59,665 nucleotides of DNA from MGBC114844 sp910585855 (GCA_965646165.1 CBFFYP010000016.1:1-59665), one strand, 5' to 3'; shown: positions 25,885-34,710, counted from the stretch's first letter. A program made the numbers and translations. Notes: generated by a model from the sequence alone, not told the origin.

Positions 25885-26930
25885 TCCTCTGAACCTCCTT
25901 CCACTGCATCTGTCGGATACAATTGATTATATTCCTGAATTTTTTCATAAAACGGTCGTAAATCTGGATACTGTCCTAATACATTTTCATGCATCGGAGA
26001 ACAAATTTCCTGAAATGGTGCTGTATCTAGATAGATAAATTCCACGCCCTGATCGTTTGCCGCTTTCTCTTTTGCAGCTTCTACCGCCTTTGTCCACTCT
26101 TCCCGTTCTACCTGATTTACCAAAAGAAATCCTTCTTCAAATACGGCACGATCCTCTGCCGGCATATCATCTAGAAATGCACAATTTCCAATTAAAATAT
26201 CTGGTATCATCTGATGCATATCATAAGAATAATATTTGCAGACATCGCCGTGCCCATTGGAAGTCAGTGCCATTTCATTGTTTTCTGCACCGTCAATAAT
26301 CTTCGACTGAAGCGCTGTATACACTTCTCCAAATCCCATCGGCGTAGCAGAACCGCCCAGCAAACGCATCATTTCTACATTGGTTGGTGACTGCTGTACA
26401 CGAATCTTTAATCCTTTTAAATCCGCTGGGGAATAGATCGGAGTGGATACGGTATAGAAATTTCTCGTTCCTGCATCAATCCAAGTCACTGCCTCAAAGC
26501 CCGCTTTTTTCGTGGATTCAAAAATTGGATCAGTAATATTTGGATCATCCATAGAGGCATGATAGGCTCGGCTGGATGCAAACAAATACGGCATATTAAA
26601 TAATGTATAGTTATCAGAAAATGTTTCCAATATAGAATTACTTGCTACACAAAAATCAATCGCTCCTGTCTGGGTCAACTGAACCATATCGGTCTGAGAA
26701 CCAAGCAATTCACTTGGATATACTTCAATATTATATTTATCACCCAATTTACTCTCTACATACGCTTCAAACTCCAATAGCGCAATATGAGTAGGATGAT
26801 CCGTCGCCTGATTATGTCCGATACGGACAATCCGCTTCCCGGCATCTGCCCCGCTGCCGCAGCCCGACAGCATTGTGGATAACAGTACTGCACTCAACAA
26901 AGCGGTCAGTACTTTTTGAAATTTTTTCAT
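25881..26930 (-). CDS. dctP: TRAP transporter solute-binding lipoprotein
   Basis: 349 residues. Signal peptide with lipobox (LLSTMLSGCGS), so it is membrane-tethered outside. DctP-fold markers: RIGHNQATDHPTHIALLEFEAYVESKLGDKYNIEVYPSELLGSQTDMV, the conserved arginine near LKGLKIRVQQSPTNVEMMRLLGGSATPMGFGEVYTALQSKIIDGAENN. The binding arginine pairs with a carboxylate in known members, in keeping with a hexuronate. It is the first gene of the operon with uxuA and uxuB, and is divergent from the AraC regulator. Confidence 0.94.
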   Translation of the reverse strand: MKKFQKVLTALLSAVLLSTMLSGCGSGADAGKRIVRIGHNQATDHPTHIALLEFEAYVESKLGDKYNIEVYPSELLGSQTDMVQLTQTGAIDFCVASNSILETFSDNYTLFNMPYLFASSRAYHASMDDPNITDPIFESTKKAGFEAVTWIDAGTRNFYTVSTPIYSPADLKGLKIRVQQSPTNVEMMRLLGGSATPMGFGEVYTALQSKIIDGAENNEMALTSNGHGDVCKYYSYDMHQMIPDILIGNCAFLDDMPAEDRAVFEEGFLLVNQVEREEWTKAVEAAKEKAANDQGVEFIYLDTAPFQEICSPMHENVLGQYPDLRPFYEKIQEYNQLYPTDAVEGGSEE

Positions 26931-27046
26931 ATTTTTTCAGCTCCTTTCTTTTAATTAGTAGTTTAACCAAAACTTCACTTTTCCTTGCAAAGTTTTTACA
27001 AATTCACTATACCAGTAATTTTGCATAATTACTTGGTGTTTTTAGC

Positions 27047-27075
27047 TTGAAATATGGTAAAAATTGCTGTATAAT
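27047..27075 (+). promoter_or_regulatory. Promoter of the AraC regulator
   Basis: TTGAAA (27047-27052), 17-base spacer, perfect TATAAT (27070-27075) in the 235 bp divergent gap. The dctP promoter should lie in the same gap on the other strand, but I see only a weak match (TTGCAA and TTAAAC). Confidence 0.7.
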
Positions 27076-27165
27076 ACAAAAATAAAGCATTTATCACAAA
27101 AATTTTTGAAAAATAGAATTGATTTCGTAATTTCTCTATATTTTTAGAAAGGATCGGCAGTTTAT

Positions 27166-28032
27166 ATGGATAATCAAACCTTTACCCAATGCCATATGTC
27201 GGCAAAACAATTTTATAAATTTCATCATTATTACTATGGACAGCCTATTGATATCTCTATTTATAACCATTCTTTTTATGAAATTTATATGTTTATTTCT
27301 GGAAATATCAGTTATGTAATTGAAGGTTATACCTATCATCCATCTCCGGGAGATATTCTTTTAATTAACCATAACGAAACCCATCATCTTGATACACTTC
27401 CACTTAGTCTGCCCTGCGAATGTATTATCTTTTGGTTGGATGAATCTTTCTTTCATCGTCTGCATGAAATAGGAGAAGATCTGACTGCTTGTTTTCGAGA
27501 TGCTTCACAGCGAAATTGCCACTTATTTCGGCCTAGCAAAGCACAAATAACAAAAATTTGGAATGTATGTAAAACGATTGAACGAGAATATCAGAATCAT
27601 GAATTAGGAAATCATATTATTGCTTATTCTTCTATGGTGGAATTATTAGTATTATTAAATCGTGCCTATTATGATATACCCAATTCCACTTATAAAAATA
27701 CAGCAAAGCAAGAACAGTTAAATTTAATAATTGCTTATATCAATGAGCATCTGTCAGAGAATTTGACATTAGATCAAATTGCAGAACAATTTCATATCAG
27801 CAAATACTATTTATCTCATCAATTTAAAGAGTATACTGGACTTTCTCCCTATCAGTATATTATGAAAAAGCGCTTAGCAAGAGCCTATCATATGATCCAT
27901 AATGGAAAAAATATTACTTACGCTTGTATGGAATCTGGATTTCGTGACTATTCAAACTTTTTAAAGGCATTTAAAAGGGAGTATGGCAAAAACCCCAGCG
28001 AATTAACAAAATATTCATTTTTGAAAATGTGA
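27166..28032 (+). CDS. AraC-family regulator, probably of the uxu operon
   Basis: 288 residues. N-terminal cupin-like ligand domain (NHSFYEIYMFISGNISYVIEGYTYHPSPGDILLINHNETHH). The C-terminal 100 residues carry two helix-turn-helix units (NLTLDQIAEQFHISKYYLSHQFKEYTGLSPYQYIMKKRLARAY, then ITYACMESGFRDYSNFLKAFKREYGKNPSEL), the AraC/XylS signature. It is divergent from dctP and most likely activates the uptake and catabolic operon in response to a sugar acid. This is inferred from position. Confidence 0.92.
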   Translation: MDNQTFTQCHMSAKQFYKFHHYYYGQPIDISIYNHSFYEIYMFISGNISYVIEGYTYHPSPGDILLINHNETHHLDTLPLSLPCECIIFWLDESFFHRLHEIGEDLTACFRDASQRNCHLFRPSKAQITKIWNVCKTIEREYQNHELGNHIIAYSSMVELLVLLNRAYYDIPNSTYKNTAKQEQLNLIIAYINEHLSENLTLDQIAEQFHISKYYLSHQFKEYTGLSPYQYIMKKRLARAYHMIHNGKNITYACMESGFRDYSNFLKAFKREYGKNPSELTKYSFLKM

Positions 28033-28035
28033 CAT

Positions 28036-28410
28036 CTTCCCCCACCGAAAGAGGTGGGGGCTTCCTCTTCACCTCTTTTTTCTTCGGTCATTTTCTCCTT
28101 GCGTTTCTATCTACTTCTTCACTACTTCAATGAGCACTCCGCCTGTGGGAAGGAAGTAAAAACTTTAACTCCAAAACGATTCTTTTCATAACTCATCATC
28201 AAAGACCTTTCTTCGATACTTTACAACAAGTACAAGATGATAGTATAACAAAAATACCGAATTTGCATTACTATCTAATTTTATGAACTTATAAGTATTT
28301 TCTATTTTTCGACTGATTTTATTGTAACATATTATTTTCTATTTATCAAGAGGCAAAATGGGACGCCATTCATCCCTCACTTTAGAAGTAGGGGACTTCT
28401 TGTTACAAAA
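28036..28410 (-). mobile_element. IS200/IS605-family remnant, internally deleted
   Basis: On the minus strand. The right-end hairpin lies at 28039-28060 (eight paired bases around GAAAGA, complement of CCCCCACC), followed in the element by a tnpA piece and by a left-end region with a CTACTTCTAAAGTGAGGG stretch near 28370-28400. The tnpA fragment (28186-28279) encodes SVFLLYYHLVLVVKYRRKVF, the characteristic N-terminus of the Y1 HUH transposase, then stops. The catalytic HUH and tyrosine regions are gone, so it cannot move itself. It directly follows the AraC gene. Confidence 0.8.
28186..28279 (-). pseudogene. tnpA: tnpA fragment (Y1 transposase N-terminus)
   Basis: About 30 codons ending in a stop: NANSVFLLYYHLVLVVKYRR followed by KVFDDEL. 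This matches the start of IS200/IS605 TnpA, where the tract YHLV(x)VVKYRRKV is diagnostic. The likely start codon position reads TTA, not TTG or ATG. All catalytic residues are missing. Confidence 0.8.
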
Positions 28411-28589
28411 GATTAAATGATGATACACAAAAAGCAATTTTACCCATATTAGAAGTTACAGAAAAACTCATTTTCAAAGCTATCAACCAAATAGATCAAT
28501 ATCCATCCAGAGGTTGAAATTACAGCTATGCCAGATCTTGGTTTTTCCAATAATGCCATATGATGGTTTGCTATTGATTCTTATTCCGG
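28411..28589. other. Intergenic, with a short orphan reading frame
   Basis: A plus-strand frame at about 28391-28520 reads YKRLNDDTQKAILPILEVTE and ends at SRG-stop, without start codon or ribosome site. It may be a fragment of a lost gene; I do not recognise it. Nothing else is seen. Confidence 0.3.
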
Positions 28590-28780
28590 GGCTTCTATGC
28601 AGGGTGTGAAAAAAAAGGGACGTGTTTATCCCAGAGGATAGGGAAGAGAATGTTTTATGGCTGATAAAATCCTACCTTATACCCGTTTCGTTTCGATTGA
28701 AATAAGGGAGAATTGCGCCCTGATCTATCTGGTTGGAGAAAAGAAAAGGCAGAAATCTTAGGACTTCTTGCTTTTTAGTA
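28590..28780 (-). repeat. Degenerate single arm of family A
   Basis: Reading plus strand: GCTTCTATGCAGGG, GTGTGAAAAAAAAGGGACGTGTTTATCCC, GGAGAATTGCGCCCTGATC, and GGCAGAAATCTTAGGACTTC match inner boxes of the reverse-oriented arms at 15701, 36505 and 44906. The outer stems and both edges are missing. Decay here fits the surrounding IS remnants. Confidence 0.65.
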
Positions 28781-29024
28781 TCTAGACATTTTCAAAAAAA
28801 GAGTTATTATAAAAGAAAAACAAAGGAACTTATCGAAATAAGAAAGACTTATCCAACAAGTGACATAAGCCGAAAACAGTTAGCTAGATAAATCTCGTAG
28901 ACTTTGAAAAAATATTGTATCATTACAAAGAATTATAATAACAACCAGCTAAAAAATAAAACGCATTTGCAAAATTGATATTAGAAAAAAGAATACAGTA
29001 TAAAACAGATTGGAGGAATAAAAA

Positions 29025-29837
29025 TTGAATATTACCATGTTGGGAACTGGACACGCAACTGTTACAGAATGTTGTAATACCTGTTTCGTATTGTGGGAAC
29101 AATCCACATATCCGAAAGAATATTTTCTTGTTGATGGAAGCGGCGGAAATATCATATTTAAACAGCTTCTGCAAGCAGGAATTAACTGGAAAGAAATACG
29201 GACGATATTTGTTACACATAAACATTTAGACCACCTTATAGGAATTATCTGGCTGATTAGAATGGCAGGTGCATCTATGAGCCAACAACAGTACGAGGGA
29301 AATCTAACGATTTATGCACATGATGAGTTAATTGCAAGCATACAAAACATATCTGAAATGCTTCTGCAAGAAAAAGAAATATTTTTTATAGGAAAGCGTA
29401 TTTTACTGCAGTCGGTAAACGATAAAGAATGCAGAACCATACTTGGAAAAAAAGTTACTTTTTTTGATATTCATTCAACCAAAACAAAACAATATGGTTT
29501 TTCTATGGAATTAGAAAACAGCAAAAAACTGACCTGTCTTGGGGACGAGCCATATCATGAAAACACATACCAATATGTAAAAGACAGTGACTGGCTGCTG
29601 CATGAAGCATTTTGTTTATATTCACAGGCAGAGTTATTTAAACCATACGAAAAACACCATTCTACGGTAAAGGAGGCCTGCGAAACAGCACAGGCTATGA
29701 ATGTTAAAAATCTGCTTCTATATCATACAGAGGACAGTAATATAAAAAAACGTAAATTTATGTACACAACGGAGGGCAAAAAATTTTTTAATGGCAATCT
29801 GTTTATCCCTAATGATTTGGAAGTAATCACATTATAA
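29025..29837 (+). CDS. MBL-fold hydrolase (RNase Z-like)
   Basis: 270 residues. Starts with TTG at 29025: GGAGG lies eight bases upstream and MNITMLGTGHATVTECCNTCF is the expected N-terminus. The metal-binding motif HKHLDH (residues ~66-71, HxHxDH form) is present, with later ligands in CLGDEP and LLLYHTED. The fold is close to RNase Z and arylsulfatase-like lactamases, but the substrate is unknown. It lies between an IS200/IS605 remnant and a TnpB remnant, together with the DUF1848 gene 29 bp downstream, so the pair is probably an accessory operon. Confidence 0.85.
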   Translation: MNITMLGTGHATVTECCNTCFVLWEQSTYPKEYFLVDGSGGNIIFKQLLQAGINWKEIRTIFVTHKHLDHLIGIIWLIRMAGASMSQQQYEGNLTIYAHDELIASIQNISEMLLQEKEIFFIGKRILLQSVNDKECRTILGKKVTFFDIHSTKTKQYGFSMELENSKKLTCLGDEPYHENTYQYVKDSDWLLHEAFCLYSQAELFKPYEKHHSTVKEACETAQAMNVKNLLLYHTEDSNIKKRKFMYTTEGKKFFNGNLFIPNDLEVITL

Positions 29838-29866
29838 ATATACATCATTTTAAGAAAGGAGAAAAA

Positions 29867-30790
29867 ATGATTATCAATACAGGAGGACGAACAGATATCG
29901 TCCAGTATTACACAGAATGGCTCTTAAACCGTTTTTCAGAGGGATATGCGCTTTCACGCAACCCACTGTTTCCAAACAAAGTAATACGTTATGAATTAAC
30001 TCCAGATATGGTAGACTGTGTTGTTTTCTGCTCTAAGAATTACAAGCCCATTCTGCCACGTCTGCATGAGATCACAGAACATTTCCATACTTACTTCCAT
30101 TATACAATTACTGCTTATGGAAAAGAAATTGAGCCGGGTGTTCCGATCATAGAAGAAAGCATGGAAACCCTGATAAAATTGTCTGAAATAGTTGGAAAAC
30201 AGCGCATTGCATGGAGATATGACCCTATTCTGCTGACAAAAGAATATACCATTAAACGGCATTTAGAAACCTTTGAATATATGGCAAAAATACTCTCTCC
30301 TTATATTGACCGCTGCATTTTCAGCTTTGTTGAAATGCATAAAAAACTGGAAAGTAATATGCCAGAACTTATTCCCCTGTCCGAACAAGATATGGACGCA
30401 CTAGCACAGGGACTTGGAACGATTGCAGAAAAAAATGGAATTTTTATTCAGACCTGTGGAGTAAACGGTGATTTTTCCCATTATCATATCCAAAATTCTG
30501 GCTGCATAACTCTTGATATTTTGGGAAATGCCAACAGTATCCTATTCAAAAACTTAAAGCATAAAGGTTCACGACAAGGCTGTCATCGTATTGAAAGTCG
30601 GGACATAGGGGCTTATAATACCTGCATGAATGGCTGCAAATACTGCTATGCCAACAAAAACCCGCAAAAAGCATTTGAAAACTACAAATATCACGACAAA
30701 ACTTCTCCCCTGCTGCTTGGTATAGTAAAACCAGAGGATACAATCATACAGGGAGCACAGAAGTCTTTTCAAAAAGAAAAACAAAAATAA
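29867..30790 (+). CDS. DUF1848 family protein with C-terminal FeS-type cysteine motif
   Basis: 307 residues. Family start IINTGGRTDIVQYYTEWLLNRF and RNPLFPNKVIRYELTPDMVDC, and a central KQRIAWRYDPILLTKEYT. The C-terminus has CMNGCKYCYANKN, a CxxxCxxC motif like that of radical-SAM clusters but at the far end of a TIM-barrel-like domain; an earlier cysteine lies in RQGCHRIESRDIG. The family is widespread in anaerobes with no assigned reaction. AAAGGAG precedes the ATG. It is the partner of the MBL hydrolase. Confidence 0.88.
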   Translation: MIINTGGRTDIVQYYTEWLLNRFSEGYALSRNPLFPNKVIRYELTPDMVDCVVFCSKNYKPILPRLHEITEHFHTYFHYTITAYGKEIEPGVPIIEESMETLIKLSEIVGKQRIAWRYDPILLTKEYTIKRHLETFEYMAKILSPYIDRCIFSFVEMHKKLESNMPELIPLSEQDMDALAQGLGTIAEKNGIFIQTCGVNGDFSHYHIQNSGCITLDILGNANSILFKNLKHKGSRQGCHRIESRDIGAYNTCMNGCKYCYANKNPQKAFENYKYHDKTSPLLLGIVKPEDTIIQGAQKSFQKEKQK

Positions 30791-30865
30791 CAAAAACAAT
30801 TATCAACAATAATATTTACTGGTATATACTATTTTGCTTAATACCACTCATGTTTTTCATCTCTG

Positions 30866-30960
30866 GTGAACTACCCCTTGTCTAAAGCCAATAGACTTCC
30901 TGCTTCATCGACCTTGTAACCTACTATCTCCACAGGCGTTCATTAACGGGACGCATGGAC
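30866..30960 (-). mobile_element. IS200/IS605 TnpB tail and right-end remnant
   Basis: On the minus strand the frame reads EIVGYKVDEAGSLLALDKG and stops at 30871, a tail shape common in TnpB proteins, followed by GGGGTAGTTCACC, a typical right end of these elements. A GTCTA/TAGAC hairpin sits just before the end. Upstream the frame is broken. TnpB RNAs usually span this end, so a guide RNA scaffold scrap may be preserved. Confidence 0.6.
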
Positions 30961-31101
30961 TCTCCTAATTCACTAAGAGCATATTATCTGTCAAAACTTT
31001 TTAACTAATACCTTCTAATGATTTTTGAAGTTCATAAATAAAATCCTTTTCTTATTTTTATATAACTGCTTAAAGGACTTTTGCTATTTTTTTAAATTCT
31101 C
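30961..31101. other. AT-rich intergenic stretch
   Basis: Between the TnpB remnant and the sleB-like promoter. No gene or repeat seen. Confidence 0.5.
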
Positions 31102-31130
31102 TTGACAAAATATATTATATTTGTTAAAAT
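31102..31130 (+). promoter_or_regulatory. Promoter of the SleB-type hydrolase
   Basis: TTGACA (31102-31107), 17-base spacer, TAAAAT (31125-31130), about 90 bases before the ATG at 31222. A sigma-A type match rather than a sporulation-sigma match. Confidence 0.75.
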
Positions 31131-31221
31131 ATGAAATGTCTAGTTAATAAATTTGTAATAATTACAGACAATGAACAGGAAATATCAAGATTTCCTACAT
31201 AAATTGGATGGAGGATTTGTC

Positions 31222-32478
31222 ATGTTGAAACGGTATAAAGTGGCAGCTTTTGGTATGGTTTGTGCATTGGCAGCAGTCGCAGGTCAGTCCGTTGTGCCGC
31301 AGGAAAAAACAAAAGAAACCGATTCTAATTGTACAGAAACGGTTATGTTTGAGGATTTGAATAAAATTGAAGCTGCAACAGCAGAAGAAGTCATACTCGA
31401 AAAGGAAGCTGTGACAAAGCAAAGAGTTTTTATCAATGAATCAGACGTAAAAACAATGGAATTTTCCACGGAAGCACAGCCGGAAATACAAAAAGAAATT
31501 GTAGAAGCATCGGAATTAGACGGATATGTAATTCCTACTGTAGATGAATATTTGAATATTCGTTCTACTCCATCTACAGACAGTGAAATTGTAGGAAAAC
31601 TTTATGTAGGAACAAAAGCAGAAATTTTAGGAGAAGAAGGCGATTGGTATCGTATACAGTCTGGTTCTGTAGAAGGATATGTATATAAATCTTATACACT
31701 GACAGGAAAGGAAGCGGAAGCATTTGCAGTAGAAAATGGATATATTGTCTGCAATGTATTAACCGGAGGGCTTCGAGTTCGGGAAAATCCAGGAACGGAT
31801 GCAGATGTTTTGGATATTGCTGGAGAAGGTGAAAAATTTGATATTGTAGAAATGGTAGACGGATGGGTTGCTGTTGCATTTGAAGGAGAAACAGCATATC
31901 TTTCTTCTGATTATGTCAGTGTAGATTATGTTCTAGGAGAAGCAATTTCGATTGAAGAAGAATTGGCAGCAATTCGTGCAGCAGAAGAAGAAAGAGCCCG
32001 TCAGGAAAAAGCAAGACAAGAAGAATCCGCTCGTCAGGAGCAAACAAAACAACAGGCGGCAGCATCTGCTGTAGCAAACAGCAAAGTAATGCAGACCGTT
32101 CAGCGTGACAGTATTGCAGCATCCGATGAAGATATTTATTTGTTGGCTTGTTTAGTGCATATGGAAGCTGGCTGGGAACCTTATGAAGGACAGCTTGCAG
32201 TAGCAAATGTTGTATTAAATCGCTTAAGAGCAGGATATGGAAGCAATATTTCTGAGGTTATTTATGCAAAAGGACAGTTTTCCGGTGCAAACAGCGGAGC
32301 ATTAGCTCGGATTCTTGCATCAGGTCCAAATCAGTCTTGTATTACAGCAGCAGTAGAAGCATTTTCCGGTGTAAATAATATCGGTGATTATCGGCATTTT
32401 ATATCAGCTCGTTATGCCAAAACAGGATCTTATTCAGAATATACTTTGATTGGAAATCATTGCTTTTATAAAAATTAG
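31222..32478 (+). CDS. Cell wall hydrolase, SH3b-SH3b-Hydrolase_2 (SleB-like)
   Basis: About 418 residues from ATG 31222, with GGAGG seven bases upstream; an in-frame ATG at 31171 lies before the ribosome site. Signal-type N-terminus (KRYKVAAFGMVCALAAVAGQS). Two bacterial SH3 domains follow: VIPTVDEYLNIRSTPSTDSEIVG with EGDWYRIQSGSVEGYVY, and CNVLTGGLRVRENPGTD with DGWVAV. A charged linker (RAAEEERARQEKARQEESARQ) leads to a Hydrolase_2 domain (DIYLLACLVHMEAGWEPYEGQLAVANVVLNRLR; glutamate E of HMEAG is the likely catalytic acid). SleB/CwlJ enzymes cut spore cortex, but this SH3 form with a vegetative promoter may act on growing walls. Confidence 0.88.
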   Translation: MLKRYKVAAFGMVCALAAVAGQSVVPQEKTKETDSNCTETVMFEDLNKIEAATAEEVILEKEAVTKQRVFINESDVKTMEFSTEAQPEIQKEIVEASELDGYVIPTVDEYLNIRSTPSTDSEIVGKLYVGTKAEILGEEGDWYRIQSGSVEGYVYKSYTLTGKEAEAFAVENGYIVCNVLTGGLRVRENPGTDADVLDIAGEGEKFDIVEMVDGWVAVAFEGETAYLSSDYVSVDYVLGEAISIEEELAAIRAAEEERARQEKARQEESARQEQTKQQAAASAVANSKVMQTVQRDSIAASDEDIYLLACLVHMEAGWEPYEGQLAVANVVLNRLRAGYGSNISEVIYAKGQFSGANSGALARILASGPNQSCITAAVEAFSGVNNIGDYRHFISARYAKTGSYSEYTLIGNHCFYKN

Positions 32479-32490
32479 ATTTTAAAATTA

Positions 32491-32535
32491 TCCTTTGTTT
32501 TGTCGAAACTTTGACAGAACAAGGGATTTTCTTTT
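32491..32535 (+). terminator. Terminator of the SleB-type hydrolase gene
   Basis: TCCTTTGTTTTGTC pairs with GACAGAACAAGGGA around a GAAACTTT-type loop, followed by TTTTCTTTT. Confidence 0.65.
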
Positions 32536-32634
32536 GAGTATTATGCATAAATATACATAAATAATAAAAAAATATACAAAAAGATGAAACGACTTCTTGA
32601 ATGTGAGGAGGGAGCGCCGGAATGAGAGGAGGAC

Positions 32635-32788
32635 GCCGGAATGAGAAGGAAAGTCCGCTCCGAGCCCGCTCTCACTTAGCATTTTCTATTTTCATGGCGG
32701 ACACATAAGGTGCTAAAAAACAGCAACACAGCACCTAAGTGCCGACGGGAAATGATGACCCTGCGCAGACCTTCCTTCTCATTCCGGC
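32635..32788 (-). repeat. Family B repeat, copy 4
   Basis: Reverse orientation. Outer arms 32635-32658 and 32765-32788 pair over 24 bases with two G-T-type mismatches (stem GCCGGAATGAGAAGGAAAGTC). Inner boxes match the complement of copy 1. The edge is GAGGACGCC at 32629-32637, and a second, shorter edge copy (GGAGCGCCGGAATGAGAGG) lies just before at 32611-32630, suggesting a partial tandem duplication of the end. Confidence 0.85.
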
Positions 32789-33041
32789 TGTGTATGACGG
32801 CCAGAAAACAAAGCTGCTTAGAAGATTTAGTATAAATATTTATATAAAAATATTTATACTAAAAATAAAATCAAAAATATATCACAACATCTATATAAAT
32901 AGTCTGGTTTAAATTACCAACTAAATTGTTTTATCTAATCCACTTTTAAGAAAATGCCCTTTTGATATATAAATAAAATCTAAAGGACGATTTAATCCAA
33001 AATGGTAAGTTATGCTTTCCGGCTACGAGTTCCCAGTACAC
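32789..33041. other. Intergenic spacer between two family B copies
   Basis: AT-rich, with short A/T palindromes (ATAAATATTTATATAAAAAT near 32830). No gene is seen. Confidence 0.5.
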
Positions 33042-33194
33042 AGCCAAAATCCAAAGGATGGTCTGTGCAGGGTCATCATTTCCTGTCGATACTTAGATGC
33101 TGTGTTACTGTCTTTTACACCTTATGTGTCCGCCATGAAAATAAGAAATACTAAGCGAGAGCGAGTCCGAAGCAGATTATCTTTGGATTTCGGC
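33042..33194 (+). repeat. Family B repeat, copy 5
   Basis: Forward orientation. Outer arms 33042-33064 and 33173-33194 pair imperfectly (GCCAAAATCCAAAGGATGGTC type stem). Inner boxes GGGTCATCATTTCCTGTCG and GTGTCCGCCATGAAAATAAG are slightly worn. Right edge CGGCGTCCCCC. It faces copy 4 across 250 bp and lies just before the argF promoter. Confidence 0.8.
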
Positions 33195-33230
33195 GTCCCC
33201 CTTTTGCTTTATTTTGGAGGGGAAAAGTGG

Positions 33231-33259
33231 TTGACAGGGTTATAAAAAAGTGTTAATGT
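33231..33259 (+). promoter_or_regulatory. Probable argF promoter
   Basis: TTGACA (33231-33236), 17-base spacer, TAATGT (33254-33259), about 77 bases before the argF ATG. The -10 box is imperfect. I saw no clear ARG box. Confidence 0.5.
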
Positions 33260-33335
33260 ATAAATATTCAATTTTATTTTTCAGAAAAATTATAGAAATA
33301 AAATAAATACATAGAAGAATGGAGGATATCGGACA

Positions 33336-34331
33336 ATGGTTTCTTTAAAGGGAAGGGATTTTTTAACGCTGAAAGATTTTTCGGCAGAAGAGATTGCCTA
33401 TCTTCTAGATTTAGCAGGAGAGGTAAAGGCAAAAAAGAAGGCAGGTATTCCTGTTGATTGCTACAAGGGAAAAAATGTGGCTCTTATATTTGAAAAAACT
33501 AGTACAAGAACACGCTGTGCCTTTGAAGTAGCAGCACATGATATGGGGATGGGGACAACCTATTTGGATTCCTCCGGCTCTCAGATTGGGAAAAAGGAAA
33601 GTATTGCCGATACGGCACGTGTGCTTGGGCGGATGTTTGACGGGATTGAGTATCGTGGATTCAGTCAGGAAATTGTGGAGGAATTGGCAAAATATGCCGA
33701 TGTGCCTGTATGGAATGGACTGACAAACGAATATCATCCAACGCAGATTTTAGCAGACTTTTTAACGATTAAAGAACACTTTGGGAAATTAAAAGGGATT
33801 CGTCTTGCATATTTCGGAGATGCAAGGTATAATATGGGTAACTCTCTTATGATTGGATGTACAAAGATGGGAATGGATTTTGTTGGATGTGCGCCAAAAA
33901 AATATTTTCCTGATCCTGAGTTAGTGGCTTTGTGTCAGAAGTATGCAGAAGAAAGTGGAGCAACCATTACTTTAACAGAAGATGTAACAGAAGGAACAAA
34001 AGGGGCAGATGTACTTTATACCGATGTTTGGGTATCTATGGGAGAACCAATGGCGGTATGGGAAGAAAGAATACAAGATTTATCGCCTTATCAAATCAAT
34101 AAAAAAGTAATGGAACAGGCAAAAGAATCGGCAGTACTGATGCACTGTCTGCCGGCATTTCATGATTTAAAAACAACCATCGGAAAGGAAATGGGAGAAA
34201 GATTTCATAGAACTGAAATGGAAGTAACAGATGAGGTATTCGAATCAAAACAGTCGATTGTATTTGAAGAAGCAGAAAACCGGATGCATACAATTAAGGC
34301 TGTGATGATGGCAACACTTGAGGAGAGCTAA
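33336..34331 (+). CDS. argF: Ornithine carbamoyltransferase
   Basis: 331 residues. Carbamoyl-phosphate motif FEKTSTRTRCAFEVAAHD near residue 52, ornithine-loop region GLTNEYHPTQILADF, and the HCLPAFHD motif near residue 270, where cysteine contacts ornithine. It makes citrulline from ornithine and carbamoyl phosphate in arginine synthesis, or the reverse in arginine breakdown. GGAGG precedes the ATG. It stands apart from other arg genes; a small membrane protein gene follows two bases later. Confidence 0.97.
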   Translation: MVSLKGRDFLTLKDFSAEEIAYLLDLAGEVKAKKKAGIPVDCYKGKNVALIFEKTSTRTRCAFEVAAHDMGMGTTYLDSSGSQIGKKESIADTARVLGRMFDGIEYRGFSQEIVEELAKYADVPVWNGLTNEYHPTQILADFLTIKEHFGKLKGIRLAYFGDARYNMGNSLMIGCTKMGMDFVGCAPKKYFPDPELVALCQKYAEESGATITLTEDVTEGTKGADVLYTDVWVSMGEPMAVWEERIQDLSPYQINKKVMEQAKESAVLMHCLPAFHDLKTTIGKEMGERFHRTEMEVTDEVFESKQSIVFEEAENRMHTIKAVMMATLEES

Positions 34332-34333
34332 AG

Positions 34334-34624
34334 ATGGAAGCAGCAAAGACGAAACGACATTTTAAACATTGGCAGACTGTGCTTGATTTAACAACAATGG
34401 GTATGGGGATTTTAGCGGTTTGTCTGGGTATATTTGTATTCTTAAATTTGGAAACACAGATAAATTGGATGCCGGTTATGTTTTTATTGGCAGCACTTGT
34501 CGATATGGTAAGCGGAATGAAAGCATTTTATTACGGGCGGCGTCTGGCAGGGCTTGGGATATGCTGTTTGGCTGTTTTAGTGTTTGGATTTGCTGTGGCT
34601 AGTTATATTGTAATATGGATTTAA
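34334..34624 (+). CDS. Small three-helix membrane protein, unknown
   Basis: 96 residues. After a short basic N-terminus come three hydrophobic segments (MGMGILAVCLGIFVFLNLE, WMPVMFLLAALVDMVSGM, LGICCLAVLVFGFAVASYIVI). The ATG lies two bases after the argF stop, with GGAG inside the argF end, so it is cotranslated with argF. I do not recognise a named family. Co-location with argF is not enough to assign a role. Confidence 0.75.
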   Translation: MEAAKTKRHFKHWQTVLDLTTMGMGILAVCLGIFVFLNLETQINWMPVMFLLAALVDMVSGMKAFYYGRRLAGLGICCLAVLVFGFAVASYIVIWI

Positions 34625-34710
34625 CACTTGTCAGCTTTGCTGATAATATTGCACCATCGATGCGCCATTCCAGTGGCATATTTCCTTTGCATCGGCATGT
34701 GCATAAATAA

